A DNA stretch of 64,000 nt from Lysobacter sp. BMK333-48F3 (lineage in GTDB: Bacteria; Pseudomonadota; Gammaproteobacteria; Xanthomonadales; Xanthomonadaceae): positions 4,821,394 to 4,885,393 of the forward strand of contig NZ_JAIHOO010000001.1 in assembly GCF_019733395.1 (NCBI RefSeq), read 5' to 3'. The notes under the pieces are model-generated. The model saw only the letters and a list, made by a program, of their open reading frames with translations. It was not told where the DNA came from and did no database searches. The translations under genes were made by a program, and so were the position numbers. Shown piece after piece: positions 17,437 through 27,775 of the stretch; the first letter of the stretch is position 1; each line of letters opens with the position of its first letter.

Positions 17437-18426
17437 TCAGGCAGTAGGGGTCGCGGCCGCGCGCGCGGCCGGCGCGGACGCGCCGACGCGCGGAGCGTCC
17501 AGTCGCAACAGCTCGCGGGCCTGTTCGGCGTCGCGGTGCATTTGCTCGGTCAGGGACGACAGATCGGGGAACTTCAGTTCGGGCCGCAGATGGGCGACGA
17601 ATTCGACCTCGATCCTGCGACCGTACAGGTCGCCGTCGAAATCGAACAGATGCGCTTCCAGCAAAGGCTCGACCCCGGCCACGGTCGGGCGGGTGCCCAG
17701 GCTCGACACCGAGGCCCGCGGGCGCTCGCCGACGCCGTGCACCCAGGTCGCGTAGATGCCCGACAGGGCCGGCGTCTTGCCGGCGAAGCGCAGGTTGGCG
17801 GTGGGAAAGCCCAGAGTGCGGCCGAGCTGCTGGCCGCGCACCACCCGTCCGCCGATCGCGTACGGGCGGCCCAGCCAGCGCGCCGCGGCGGCGAAATCGC
17901 CGGCCAGCAGCGCCTCGCGGATGCGGGTGCTGGACACGCGCTCGCCATCGAGCAGCACCGGCTCGATCTCGTGCGCGCTGAAACCGCCCGCCTCGCCCAT
18001 CCGCCGCAGCAGCGCGATGTCGCCGCCGCGGGCCTTGCCGAAACGGAACTCCGGGCCGACCCAGACTTCGCGCGCGCCCAGGCGCTCGATCAGCACCCGG
18101 CGCACGAAATCCTCAGCACTCAGGCCGCTGAGCGCGCGGCCGAAGCGCAGCAGGCCGGCCTGGTCGACGCCGAGCCGCAACAGCCCTTCGGCCTTGGCGC
18201 GGGGCAACAGCAGCCGCGGCGGCGGCGCAGCCGGGGCGAAGTACTCGCGCGGCAGCGGCTCGAAGCTCAGCGCGACCGCCTCCAGGCCCAGCGCCTGCGC
18301 GCGCGCGATCGTGTGGCGCACCAGCGCGCGATGCCCGAGGTGCAGGCCATCGAAGGCGCCGATGCAGACCACACTGCCGTGCGGGCAACGCAGCCCGCCT
18401 TCGACGTCACGAAACAGCCTGCTCAT
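17437..18426 (-). CDS. ribF: Bifunctional riboflavin kinase/FAD synthetase
   Basis: 329 residues. The N-terminal FMN adenylyltransferase domain has [14 protein letters not shown] (HxGH-type nucleotide-binding motif) and the later [13 protein letters not shown] block. The C-terminal riboflavin kinase domain has LGFPTANL and the [20 protein letters not shown] block. It makes FMN and then FAD from riboflavin. An Ala-rich tail of about 20 residues follows the kinase domain. It lies between murJ and ileS in a conserved order. Confidence 0.97.
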   Translation of the reverse strand: MSRLFRDVEGGLRCPHGSVVCIGAFDGLHLGHRALVRHTIARAQALGLEAVALSFEPLPREYFAPAAPPPRLLLPRAKAEGLLRLGVDQAGLLRFGRALSGLSAEDFVRRVLIERLGAREVWVGPEFRFGKARGGDIALLRRMGEAGGFSAHEIEPVLLDGERVSSTRIREALLAGDFAAAARWLGRPYAIGGRVVRGQQLGRTLGFPTANLRFAGKTPALSGIYATWVHGVGERPRASVSSLGTRPTVAGVEPLLEAHLFDFDGDLYGRRIEVEFVAHLRPELKFPDLSSLTEQMHRDAEQARELLRLDAPRVGASAPAARAAATPTA

Positions 18427-18538
18427 TGGATCTGGCGTGGGGACCCGGACCGGCCGGGTTTAGCTCGAAGGATGAACCCTGAAGTATAGCCGCCGGCCGC
18501 GACTCTCAACGGTACGGACTGCGGCGGCACGCGCGGGC

Positions 18539-20170
18539 TCAATGCCCGCGCAGATCGCGCGGACGGATGCCCTGCAGCCACAGCGAGGCGCCGTAGGCCG
18601 CGCCGCCGGCGCCGACCACCACCGCCAGCTTCCAGGCCCGCTCCCACCACGGCCAACCGGTCCAGCCGGTCCACACCCACAGCAGGGCCAGCACCACCGC
18701 GCTCAGCGCCAGGCTGGCCACCGCGATCTGGCGCAGGAACCGGCCCCAGCCGGGCTGGCGCCGGTAGACCCGGGCGCGGCGCAGATACCAGGCCAGTTGC
18801 AGCGCGTTGACCCAGCCGGCGATCGCGATCGCCGCGGCCAGGCCGGCGTGCGCGCCGGGCACCCGGCCCAGCGCCTGGGTCAGGCTCGCCCCGGACGCCA
18901 GCGCGGCGCGACCGGCGTCGGTGCAATACACCGCCGCCAGCAGCAGGCCGACCGTGCTCAGCAGGTTCACCGCCACCGACACCACCGCGGCCTTGACCGG
19001 GGTCTTGGTGTCCTGGCGCGAATAGAACGCCGGCGCCAGCACCTTGACCAGCAGGAACGCCGGCACCGCCAGCGACTGCGCCATCAGGCTGAGCCGGATC
19101 ATCGCGGTGTCGTCGGCATTGAGCCGGCCGTACTGGAACAAGGCCGCGATCAGCGCCTCGGCGCACAGCACCAGGCCCAGGCAGGCCGGCACGCCGATCA
19201 GCAGGCAAAGGCGGAAACCCCAGTCCAGGCCCTTGGAATAGCCGTCGCTGTCGGTCGCGGCATGGCGCTTGGACAGATGCGGCAGGATCACCGTGCCGAT
19301 CGCGACCCCGAACATGCCCAGCGGGAATTCCAGCAGGCGGTCGGTCAGGTACAGCCAGGTCACGCTGCCGGCGATCAGGAACGAGGCCATCGCGGTGTTC
19401 AGCAGCAGGTTGAGCTGGGCCACCGACGAGCCGAACAGGGTCGGCACCATCAGCCACATGATCTTGCGCACCCCGGCATGCGCCCCGCCCCAGCGCGGCC
19501 GCGGCAGCAGCCCCAGCTTGGCCAGCGCCGGCAGCTGGAAGCCCAGTTGCAGCACGCCGGCGACGAACACGCCCCAGGCCAGGGCCAGCACCGGCTCGAT
19601 CCCCAGCGGCGGCATGATCGTGCTGGCGCAGACCGCGGCGGCGATCATCGACAGGTTCAGCAGCACCGGCGACAGCGCCGGGATGGCGAACTTCTCGTAA
19701 CTGTTCAGCACCCCGCCGACCAGCGAGGCCAGGGAGATGAACAAGGCGTACGGAAAGGTGATCTGCAGCATCTGGGTGGCCAGGCGGTACTGCTCGCCGC
19801 CGGGCTCGAAACCGGGCGCGAACACCGCCATGACCCAGGGCGCGGCCAGGATCACCACCGCGGTCAGCACCAGCAGGGCCGCCGCCAGGGTGCCGGTGAC
19901 CCGGTCGACCAGTTCCTTGACCGCGGCCTGGTCGTGCTGCTGCCTGTACTCGGCCAGGACCGGCACGAAGGCCATCGAGAACGAGCCCTCGGCCGACAGC
20001 CGGCGCATGAAGTTCGGGATCCTGAACGCGACGAAGAACGCGTCCATCGCCGGGCTGGCGCCGAACTGCCAGGCGTAGACCTGGTCGCGGACCAGGCCGG
20101 AGACCCGGGAAATGAAGGTCATCGCGCTGAACACGATCGACGAGCGCAGCAGCCCCCCGCCCCGGCTCAT
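18539..20170 (-). CDS. murJ: Lipid II flippase MurJ
   Basis: 543 residues from ATG 20170 (MSRGGGLLRSSIVFSAMTFI), chosen over an upstream in-frame start that would overlap the rpsT promoter region. About fourteen hydrophobic segments and the family blocks SRVSGLVRDQ, FFVAFRIPNFMRRLSAEGSF and SFLIAGSVTWLYLTDRLLEFP are present. It flips lipid II across the inner membrane for peptidoglycan synthesis. It is divergent from rpsT, a typical neighbour in gammaproteobacteria, and heads the minus-strand housekeeping run. Confidence 0.97.
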   Translation of the reverse strand: MSRGGGLLRSSIVFSAMTFISRVSGLVRDQVYAWQFGASPAMDAFFVAFRIPNFMRRLSAEGSFSMAFVPVLAEYRQQHDQAAVKELVDRVTGTLAAALLVLTAVVILAAPWVMAVFAPGFEPGGEQYRLATQMLQITFPYALFISLASLVGGVLNSYEKFAIPALSPVLLNLSMIAAAVCASTIMPPLGIEPVLALAWGVFVAGVLQLGFQLPALAKLGLLPRPRWGGAHAGVRKIMWLMVPTLFGSSVAQLNLLLNTAMASFLIAGSVTWLYLTDRLLEFPLGMFGVAIGTVILPHLSKRHAATDSDGYSKGLDWGFRLCLLIGVPACLGLVLCAEALIAALFQYGRLNADDTAMIRLSLMAQSLAVPAFLLVKVLAPAFYSRQDTKTPVKAAVVSVAVNLLSTVGLLLAAVYCTDAGRAALASGASLTQALGRVPGAHAGLAAAIAIAGWVNALQLAWYLRRARVYRRQPGWGRFLRQIAVASLALSAVVLALLWVWTGWTGWPWWERAWKLAVVVGAGGAAYGASLWLQGIRPRDLRGH

Positions 20171-20310
20171 CGGCGGCCTCCGGCGGAGTTGACGCAACCC
20201 ACTGAATCGGCCATACTTTTGGGTCTGATTTTCCGCAACTGCGAATTCAACCGTAGTTCCTCGTCCAGTTTCATCACTGCTTTCAACCAAATAATTCCAG
20301 GAATCCACCC

Positions 20311-20583
20311 GTGGCAAACATCAAGTCCGCCAAGAAGCGCGCCAAGCAGACTGTCGTGCGTAACGCCCGCAACGCCAGCCAGCGTTCGATGCTGCGTACC
20401 GCCGTCAAGAAGGTGCTGAAGGCCCTCGGCGAGAACGACGCCGCGGGTGCCAAGTCCGCGTTCGACGTCGCTCAGCCGATCCTCGACCGTTTCAGCTCCC
20501 GTGGCCTGATCCACAAGAACAAGGCCGCCCGTCACAAGAGCCGCCTGGCCGCGCGCATCAAGGCACTGGCCACCGCCGCCTGA
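20311..20583 (+). CDS. rpsT: 30S ribosomal protein S20
   Basis: 90 residues with a GTG start (20311) behind CCAGGA. The sequence [12 protein letters not shown] at the N-terminus and the [12 protein letters not shown] block near the C-terminus are typical of S20. It binds 16S rRNA early in 30S assembly. The non-ATG start is common for rpsT and helps autoregulation in E. coli. A strong bidirectional terminator follows. Confidence 0.98.
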   Translation: MANIKSAKKRAKQTVVRNARNASQRSMLRTAVKKVLKALGENDAAGAKSAFDVAQPILDRFSSRGLIHKNKAARHKSRLAARIKALATAA

Positions 20584-20908
20584 TCCGCCGCCCACCCGGG
20601 CAGCGCGACGCAAAAACCCGGCCATGGCCGGGTTTTTGTTTGCCTGCGATTCGGCCACCGCCTGCGTCTCGGCAGCCGAACCCTCGCCCGCCACGCGGGC
20701 GACAGCCGTCGTCGCCGGCGCGAGCGCGCCAACCGCAGCGGAACCGCCGAAGGACGCCGACACTCGCATCGCGCACAGCATCGGCGCGCTGAGTGAAGCG
20801 GGATTGAAGCCGGCCGCGGCGCGCCGCGAGACGGCGGGCGCGAGCAGGCCGCGACGCGCGATGCGCCGCGGCGAAGATTGCGAAGAAGAATGCCGAGCCG
20901 CGCCGGGC
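20584..20908. other. Convergent spacer between rpsT and obgE
   Basis: A 325-bp spacer between convergent genes. It holds the rpsT terminator (20612-20637); the remainder shows no gene, repeat family or RNA structure that I recognise. Confidence 0.5.
20612..20637. terminator. Bidirectional terminator between rpsT and obgE
   Basis: AAAAACCCGGCC pairs with GGCCGGGTTTTT around a central AT. The perfect palindrome has an A-run on one side and a T-run on the other, so it can stop rpsT on the plus strand and obgE read-through on the minus strand. Confidence 0.9.
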
Positions 20909-22030
<1,122 letters not shown>

Positions 22031-22102
22031 CTAACGCCGCGTCGCAAGCACGTTCGCCGAGACGGGCAACGAAACTCAGGATTGAGGCAGAACCGCTTTA
22101 AC

Positions 22103-22132
22103 GATTCCCTATTCCCCACTCCCGATTCCCGG
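22103..22132. repeat. Heptamer array, inverted partner
   Basis: Four units of the ATTCCCN type. Read on the minus strand the array is followed by GTTAAAGC, a tail also found beside the 50078-50107 array. Confidence 0.85.
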
Positions 22133-22140
22133 CCTTGAAA

Positions 22141-22163
22141 CGAAAAACCCCGCCGAAGCGGGG
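22141..22163 (-). terminator. Terminator after rpmA
   Basis: Read on the minus strand, GCCCCGC-TTCG-GCGGGG is followed by TTTTT, 25 bp after the rpmA stop codon. It would limit read-through from rplU-rpmA into obgE. Confidence 0.85.
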
Positions 22164-22188
22164 CTCCTCGCGTCGCGTCGCGCCGGAA

Positions 22189-22449
22189 TTACTCGGCGGC
22201 GACGATGCTGACGGTGCGGCGCTTCTTCGGGCCCTTGGTCGAGAACTCGACCTTGCCGTCGATCAGCGCGAACAGCGTGTGGTCGCGACCCAGGCCGACG
22301 CCGGTGCCGGCGTGGAACTGGGTGCCGCGCTGGCGCACGATGATGTTGCCGGCTTCGATGGCCTGGCCGCCGTAGATCTTCACGCCCAGGTACTTCGGGT
22401 TGGAGTCGCGGCCGTTGCGGGTGGAACCTACGCCCTTTTTATGTGCCAT
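22189..22449 (-). CDS. rpmA: 50S ribosomal protein L27
   Basis: 86 residues beginning [20 protein letters not shown], the invariant L27 start without the cleavable extension of Firmicutes. It binds near the peptidyl transferase centre. It lies 12 bp downstream of rplU in the same transcript. Confidence 0.98.
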   Translation of the reverse strand: MAHKKGVGSTRNGRDSNPKYLGVKIYGGQAIEAGNIIVRQRGTQFHAGTGVGLGRDHTLFALIDGKVEFSTKGPKKRRTVSIVAAE

Positions 22450-22461
22450 GGCTGCTGCTCC

Positions 22462-22782
22462 TTACTTGTTGTCGCCACCGGCGATGCCGGTGATCTCGAT
22501 TTCGGTGTAGTGCTGACGATGGCCCATCTGCTTGCGATGGTGCTTGCGGCGACGGAACTTGACGATGCGCACCTTGTCGGCGCGGCCGTGGCCGACGACC
22601 TTGGCGGTGACGCTGGCACCCTTGAGCGCGTCGCCGATCTTGATGCCTTCGCCGTCGCCCAGCATCAGGACGCTGTCGAACTTGATTTCGCTGCCGGCTT
22701 CGACGTCCAGCAGCTCGACGCGAAGCGTCTCGCCTTTCATCACGCGGTATTGCTTACCGCCGGTGACCAGTACTGCGTACAT
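22462..22782 (-). CDS. rplU: 50S ribosomal protein L21
   Basis: 106 residues beginning [14 protein letters not shown] and with the [18 protein letters not shown] block near the C-terminus. It is the first gene of the rplU-rpmA operon. A strong promoter lies at 22844-22873, leaving a leader of roughly 55 nt. Confidence 0.98.
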   Translation of the reverse strand: MYAVLVTGGKQYRVMKGETLRVELLDVEAGSEIKFDSVLMLGDGEGIKIGDALKGASVTAKVVGHGRADKVRIVKFRRRKHHRKQMGHRQHYTEIEITGIAGGDNK

Positions 22783-22843
22783 GACCAGATTCCTCTGTAG
22801 TTATTTTGGTCCTGCCGACCCGAACGGGGCGGACAGAAGCGGA

Positions 22844-22873
22844 ATTCTAGAGGAAATCCGCGCGCCGGGTCAA
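22844..22873 (-). promoter_or_regulatory. Sigma-70 promoter of rplU-rpmA
   Basis: On the minus strand, -35 TTGACC (22873-22868) and -10 TAGAAT (22849-22844) are separated by 18 nt. This is a near-consensus pair about 60 bp upstream of rplU, as expected for a ribosomal operon. Confidence 0.75.
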
Positions 22874-23076
22874 ACCGGATGACCCTCGCGACACACTGAG
22901 CGGGGAAAAACCCCAATAGAAAAGCACACTTACGTGGTTTTTTCGACCGTTCGTCCGCCCTACGCCACCGTTTGGTAAAAAGCCCCCGACGCCCCCCTTC
23001 GCCCCCCTGGCCCCGTGCTACATCGGCGGCGCGCATCGGTATTTCGTGATGCGCATCCCATTCCATGGAAAGCACT

Positions 23077-24561
23077 ATGCGCATCGACTTCCTGAATTCC
23101 CTCGTCGGCGACGTCGCCCACCGCTTCGGCCTGAGCACCGACCAGGCCCGCCAGCTCGCCGGCGTCCTCATCGCCCTGATCTTCGACGAAAAGCGCGGCG
23201 GCTTCACCGGCTTCGTCCACCTGTTCGAAAGCAAGGGCCTGGGCCGCCTGGTGCAGTCCTGGATCGGCACCGGGCCGAATCAGCCGATCAGCGTCGGCCA
23301 GGTCGAACACGCCTTCGGCGCGCCGCTGATCGGCGCCATCGCCGGCAAGCTCGACGCCCCGGTACCGACCACCGCCGGCGCGATCGGCGAGCTGTTACCG
23401 GACCTGGTCGACGGGCTCACCGAGAGTGGCCAAGCCCCGGCCGGCATCCCCGAAACCCTGCGCTACTGGGTGGCCAGCATCGCCGACTGGCTCGGCGACC
23501 TCGGCCGCTTCGGCTGGGGCGCCCTGGCCGCCGGCGCTGCGGCGATCGGCGGCGCGGTCGCCGGCGGCGCGCGCGCGGTCGGCCACGCCGCCGACGCCAC
23601 CGTCGATGCGGCGGCCGATGCGGCGCGCAAGACCGGCCGCGGCCTGGCCGCGTTGTTGCCCTGGCTGATCCTGTTGCTGGCCCTGCTCGCTGCCCTGGCC
23701 TGGTTCAAGGGCTGCCAGCGCCAACGCGAGCCCGCCGACGCGGCGGTCTCCACCCCTGCCCCGCTCGGCGCCGAGCCGGCGGCGACCGCGCCGGCCGCGA
23801 TCGAGCCGGCTACGCAGGCCAATGCACGTTTCAGCTTTGAGAACGCCGAAGGCAAGGCGCGCATCGCCGGCCAGGTCGCCAGCGAAGCCGAGAAGACCAA
23901 GCTGCTCGACGCGATCAAGGCCGCCTTCGGCGCCGACAACGTCGAAGGCGACCTGGTGGTCGACGCCAGCACCGCTCCGGCCGGCTGGCTCGAGCGCCTG
24001 ATCGCCCTGCTGCCGGAGTTGAAGGCGCGCGGGGTCAAGCTCGGCTTCGACGGCGACAAGATCGACATCGACACCTCGGCGCTGCCGGAGGCCGAGCGCT
24101 TCGCTCTGTCGCAGAAACTGCGCCAGGGTTTCGGCGGGTTCGAGATCAGCGGCCTGTGGGACCAGGCGCTGGCCGCGCTGGCCTCGCTCAAGTCCGGTTT
24201 CAGCGCCGACGATCTGGTCAAGGCGCTGAACTTGTCAGCGATCTATTTCGACACCGGCTCGGCGACGATCACCCGCGACAGCTACGAAACCCTGCGCAAG
24301 GCGGCCGAAGCGATCAAGGCCGCGCCGGCCGGCACCCGCATCGAGGTCGGCGGGCACACCGACGCCAGCGGCGACGCCGCGGCCAATCTGCAGCTGTCGC
24401 TGGATCGCGCCAACGCGGTCACCGCCAAGTTGGTCGAACTGGGCGTGAGCGGCGAGCAATTGGTCGGCAAGGGCTACGGCCAGGATCGGCCGATCGCCGA
24501 CAACGCCAGCGAAGCCGGCAAGGCGCGCAATCGCCGGATGGAGTTCACCGTGCTGGATTGA
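23077..24561 (+). CDS. YidB-like/OmpA fusion envelope protein
   Basis: 494 residues from ATG 23077, chosen because GGAAAG precedes it; ATG 23065 lacks a ribosome binding site. Residues 1-115 resemble YidB/DUF937 proteins (STDQARQLAGVL, LGRLVQSWIGTGPNQPIS). A Gly/Ala-rich segment (145-185) precedes one transmembrane helix (about 190-210). After a Pro/Ala linker come BON-like repeats (about 235-375), and the last 110 residues are an OmpA-type peptidoglycan-binding domain (IYFDTGSATI, GGHTDASG, GYGQDRPIADN, NRRMEF). It should be an inner-membrane protein reaching the cell wall. The lipoprotein at 28003-28842 shares its C-terminal architecture. Confidence 0.8.
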   Translation: MRIDFLNSLVGDVAHRFGLSTDQARQLAGVLIALIFDEKRGGFTGFVHLFESKGLGRLVQSWIGTGPNQPISVGQVEHAFGAPLIGAIAGKLDAPVPTTAGAIGELLPDLVDGLTESGQAPAGIPETLRYWVASIADWLGDLGRFGWGALAAGAAAIGGAVAGGARAVGHAADATVDAAADAARKTGRGLAALLPWLILLLALLAALAWFKGCQRQREPADAAVSTPAPLGAEPAATAPAAIEPATQANARFSFENAEGKARIAGQVASEAEKTKLLDAIKAAFGADNVEGDLVVDASTAPAGWLERLIALLPELKARGVKLGFDGDKIDIDTSALPEAERFALSQKLRQGFGGFEISGLWDQALAALASLKSGFSADDLVKALNLSAIYFDTGSATITRDSYETLRKAAEAIKAAPAGTRIEVGGHTDASGDAAANLQLSLDRANAVTAKLVELGVSGEQLVGKGYGQDRPIADNASEAGKARNRRMEFTVLD

Positions 24562-24625
24562 TCCGCGCCGCCGCGTCCGGATCGCAGCACCCGGCGTCAT
24601 GCCGCGGCGCGATGGACGATACCCA

Positions 24626-24653
24626 CAGGGCGCCGCAAGGCGCCCTGTTTCGT
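24626..24653 (+). terminator. Terminator after the YidB/OmpA gene
   Basis: CAGGGCGCC-GCAA-GGCGCCCTG is a perfect 9-bp stem followed by TTTCGTT, 65 bp after the stop codon. Confidence 0.8.
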
Positions 24654-25022
24654 TCGCACCGCGCACTCGCGCAACGCGCGTGCGGCGATCGCCGCGCCGC
24701 GCGACTGCGCGCGACGCCGAAGCCGCGCGCGTCCGCAATGCGATCTCATGCGGCCGCGCTCGCGCAGCGCACACTAGGGTTTTCCCCAGGTCGCGCGCAT
24801 GCGTCGTCGGCGCGTCGTCGGCGCCATCGCGCATCGCCCGAAGCGAGCGCGTCCGGCCGCACCGACATGGCACGACGCAGTTCACAGATCCGAAAGAAAC
24901 TTGGGCGTTACGGAAAAATCTTCGCGCCTGCGCAGCGTCCCGGCGCGCAAACGAAAACCCCTTGTTTTTTCCCGTTCAATCGATGCGCGCAAAGCCCGCC
25001 GTTGCGCCTGCGATACGTCGCG

Positions 25023-25040
25023 ATGTGCGCTCAGTCGCAT
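25023..25040. promoter_or_regulatory. Candidate CRP/Clp-type site upstream of the protease
   Basis: ATGTGC-GCTCAG-TCGCAT matches the TGTGA-N6-TCACA consensus at four of five positions in each half. In Xanthomonadaceae the CRP-like regulator Clp controls secreted enzymes. It is about 430 bp upstream of the start codon, which is far, so the call is tentative. Confidence 0.3.
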
Positions 25041-25074
25041 TCATGCGCGTTACACGATTTGCATGACACTTGCA

Positions 25075-25107
25075 CGCGACCGAGAAGCTCCTTTAGCTTC
25101 GGTCGCG
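25075..25107. repeat. Inverted repeat upstream of the protease
   Basis: CGCGACCGAGAAGCT (25075-25089) pairs with AGCTTCGGTCGCG (25095-25107), with one bulged base and a short loop. There is no T-run, so it is not a simple terminator. It could be a leader structure or regulator site. Confidence 0.5.
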
Positions 25108-25468
25108 AGCGACTTGCAAGGGGTCGCGCGACAAGGAACAGCGGCATCGATGGCGCCCGCACGACCGGGCGGCGGTGCGGCGGTCGCGTTGTCTCGGGGA
25201 CTTCCTGCACGTGGCCGGGCAGCCATACCGCCAACCCGAATTTCCCGCGAAAGCAACGTTTTCGCGCATGACGACGCAATCGACGTGACGATTCCGCGCA
25301 GCGATGCGCGGCGACGGACGCGTGCGCCGCTCGATGCCTCGCAGCCGCGACGCCGGCTGCGCAACGCAAGCCCGCGGCGGCGGGTCGGTAGCGCCGCCGC
25401 GGTCCAAGGCCCGACGCTGATGGGGATGCGAAGGGGATCATGCACAACGAAGATCAAGGATGTTTGTC

Positions 25469-27559
25469 ATGACTCGCAAAGCTCGTTCGTTGAAATGGAC
25501 TGCGTTGGCCATCGCCACCGCGGTCGTGATCGCACCGGTGGCCTATTCCGGCGGCAAGCTGCAGGCCTTCAACAAGGTCCACGGCCCGGCCGCGACGACC
25601 TCGAAGAAGGCGGTGAAGAAGGCCGCCGCCGAGACCTACAACCGCTTCATCGTCACCCGCGCGCCCGGCGCGAACGCCAAGCTCAGCGCCGCCGCGGTGA
25701 ACCAGCAGTACGCCGACGCCGCGACCAAGCTCGGCGTCGCGATCCGCCCGCTGCGCACCCTGGCCACCGGCGCCAGCCTGATCCGCACCGACAGCAAGCT
25801 CAGCACCGCCCAGGTCAAGGACCTGGCGATCGAGCTGATGAAGGACCCCAGCGTGATCGCGGTCGAACCCGATGTGCGCGTGCAGCGCCTGTCGGTGCCC
25901 AACGACCCCGGCTACGCCCAGCAATGGCACTACAAGAACGGCCCCGGCGGCCTCAACCTGGAACCGGCCTGGGACCTCAGCGACGGCGACGGCATCGTGG
26001 TCGCGGTGCTCGACACCGGCATCACCCCGCATAGCGATCTGAACGCCAACATCGTGCCGGGCTACGACTTCATCGACCTGGATCCGGACGGCACCGACGC
26101 CACCGCGGTCGACGGCGACGGCCGCGACGCGGATCCGAACGATCCGGGCGACTGGCACAACGGCGAGTGCAACATCTTCAACATCCCCGAAGACAGCAGC
26201 TGGCACGGCACCCACGTCGCCGGCACCATCGCCGCAGTCAGCAACAACAGCCTCGGCGTGGCCGGCGTGGCGCACGGCGCCAAGGTCCAGCCGGTGCGCG
26301 TGCTCGGCAAGTGCGGCGGCTGGTCGTCGGACATCATCGACGCAGTGGCCTGGGCGTCCGGCGGCACCGTCGACGGCGTGCCGGCCAACCCGACCCCGGC
26401 CGAGGTGATCAACCTCAGCCTCGGCGGCAGCGGCGCCTGCAGCGTGGCCTGGCAGACCGCCTTCGACGGCGCGCGCGCGCGCGGCACCACCGTGGTGGTC
26501 GCGGCCGGCAACTCCGGCGCCGACGTCGACGGCTTCTCGCCGGCCAACTGCAACAACATCGTCGCCGTGTCCGCGGTCGGCCCGACCGGCGCGCTGGCCA
26601 GCTACTCCAACTTCGGCGTCAAGGTCGACGTGGCCGCTCCGGGCGGCACCGGCGCCGCTCCGGCCGCCGACAACATCCTGTCCACCCTCAACCTGGGCAC
26701 CCAGGGCCAGGCCGGCGAAGGCTATGCCTGGATGGCCGGCACCTCGATGGCGGCGCCGCACGTCGCCGGCGTGGTCGCGCTGATGCAGTCGGCGGCGCCG
26801 TCGCCGAAGACCCCGGCCGAGATCGAGAAGATCCTGGTCAACACCGCCCATGTCGGCGGCCTGCCGGGCGCCTGCAGCTGGGACAAGTACTGCGGTTCGG
26901 GCATCGTCGACGCGCGTCACGCCGTCGCCGTCGCCGCCGGCAGCGAGCCGCTGCCGCCGGATCCGCAGGCGCCGGAACCCGAGCCGCCGATCGAGCTGGA
27001 AAACGGCATCACCGTGACCAACATCGAGGTCGCGGCCAACGGTACGATCAAGTACCAGCTGCTGGTGCCGAACGGCGCGTCCAACCTGCTGTTCGCGATG
27101 TACGGCGGCACCGGCGACTCGGACATCTACGTCAAGTACGGCGCCGAGCCGACCAGCACCTCCTACGACTGCCGTCCGTTCACCGCCTCCAACAACGAGA
27201 CCTGCTTCTTCCCGACCCCGAAGGGCGGGATCTGGTACGTCAACGTCAAGGGCTACCGCGCCTCGGCCGGCATCTCGCTGTACCCCAGCTTCGTCGACGC
27301 GAATTGGCCGCGCCGGCTCGACGCCAAGGCCAGCGCGCTGCCGAACCACCGCACCTCGGTCAACCTGTCGTGGGAGAAGGGCAAGAAGAACATCGACATC
27401 TACCGCAACGGCGCGATCCTCAAGACCGTGCGCAACACCGGCGCCAACACCGATACCTTCCGGATCATCGGCAGCGGCACCATGAGCTACAAGATCTGCA
27501 ACAACCAGACCCAGGAATGCGCGGATCCGGTCGAGATCCAGTACAACTCCAGCAAGTGA
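25469..27559 (+). CDS. Exported subtilisin-like (S8) serine protease
   Basis: 696 residues from ATG 25469, chosen because AAGGA (25456-25460) is 8 nt upstream; ATG 25460 overlaps that site. The order is: signal peptide (about 1-28), an inhibitor-I9-like propeptide (about 55-140), S8 catalytic domain (about 155-490), a Pro/Glu linker, a P/Homo B-type or PPC-like beta domain (about 512-605), and an Fn3-like C-terminal segment. The triad is Asp182 (VLDTGI), His246 (HGTHVAG) and Ser426 (GTSMAAPHVAG), with oxyanion Asn348 (AAGNSG). Such secreted proteases are used by predatory Lysobacter to degrade prey and extracellular protein. The last 49 codons recur in inverted form downstream (see the palindrome). 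Confidence 0.95.
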   Translation: MTRKARSLKWTALAIATAVVIAPVAYSGGKLQAFNKVHGPAATTSKKAVKKAAAETYNRFIVTRAPGANAKLSAAAVNQQYADAATKLGVAIRPLRTLATGASLIRTDSKLSTAQVKDLAIELMKDPSVIAVEPDVRVQRLSVPNDPGYAQQWHYKNGPGGLNLEPAWDLSDGDGIVVAVLDTGITPHSDLNANIVPGYDFIDLDPDGTDATAVDGDGRDADPNDPGDWHNGECNIFNIPEDSSWHGTHVAGTIAAVSNNSLGVAGVAHGAKVQPVRVLGKCGGWSSDIIDAVAWASGGTVDGVPANPTPAEVINLSLGGSGACSVAWQTAFDGARARGTTVVVAAGNSGADVDGFSPANCNNIVAVSAVGPTGALASYSNFGVKVDVAAPGGTGAAPAADNILSTLNLGTQGQAGEGYAWMAGTSMAAPHVAGVVALMQSAAPSPKTPAEIEKILVNTAHVGGLPGACSWDKYCGSGIVDARHAVAVAAGSEPLPPDPQAPEPEPPIELENGITVTNIEVAANGTIKYQLLVPNGASNLLFAMYGGTGDSDIYVKYGAEPTSTSYDCRPFTASNNETCFFPTPKGGIWYVNVKGYRASAGISLYPSFVDANWPRRLDAKASALPNHRTSVNLSWEKGKKNIDIYRNGAILKTVRNTGANTDTFRIIGSGTMSYKICNNQTQECADPVEIQYNSSK

Positions 27560-27775
27560 TCGCCGCCTAGGCGAGGCGAAGGACCCGGATCGCCGGGTCC
27601 TTCGCCTCGCCTAGGCGGCGATCACTTGCTGGAGTTGTACTGGATCTCGACCGGATCCGCGCATTCCTGGGTCTGGTTGTTGCAGATCTTGTAGCTCATG
27701 GTGCCGCTGCCGATGATCCGGAAGGTATCGGTGTTGGCGCCGGTGTTGCGCACGGTCTTGAGGATCGCGCCGTTG
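27406..27775. repeat. Perfect 183-bp inverted repeat over the protease 3' end
   Basis: 27406-27588 and 27593-27775 are exact reverse complements around the 4-nt loop ATCG. The left arm contains the last 51 codons of the protease plus its stop and a hairpin. The right arm repeats all of this on the minus strand. Arms this long and exact are rare in stable chromosomes. The hairpin core (about 27563-27618) could be the natural terminator. Confidence 0.95.

Larger units (their letters stand above)
24562..25459. other. Long upstream region of the S8 protease
   Basis: An 898-bp spacer. It contains a terminator for the YidB/OmpA gene, a CRP/Clp-like half-conserved palindrome (25023-25040) and an inverted repeat (25075-25107). 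Long open frames across it have biased Arg/Ala/Pro content and no ribosome binding sites, so no gene is called. Confidence 0.5.

Noticed and set aside
14261..17755. A 1164-codon open frame on the plus strand opposite ileS
   Set aside because: The complementary strand encodes intact isoleucyl-tRNA synthetase. The opposite frame is a GC-rich shadow with biased Arg/Ala/His composition and no family.
24599..25271. Open frames upstream of the S8 protease
   Set aside because: Arg/Ala/Ser-rich composition, no Shine-Dalgarno sequence, and overlap with regulatory-looking structures.
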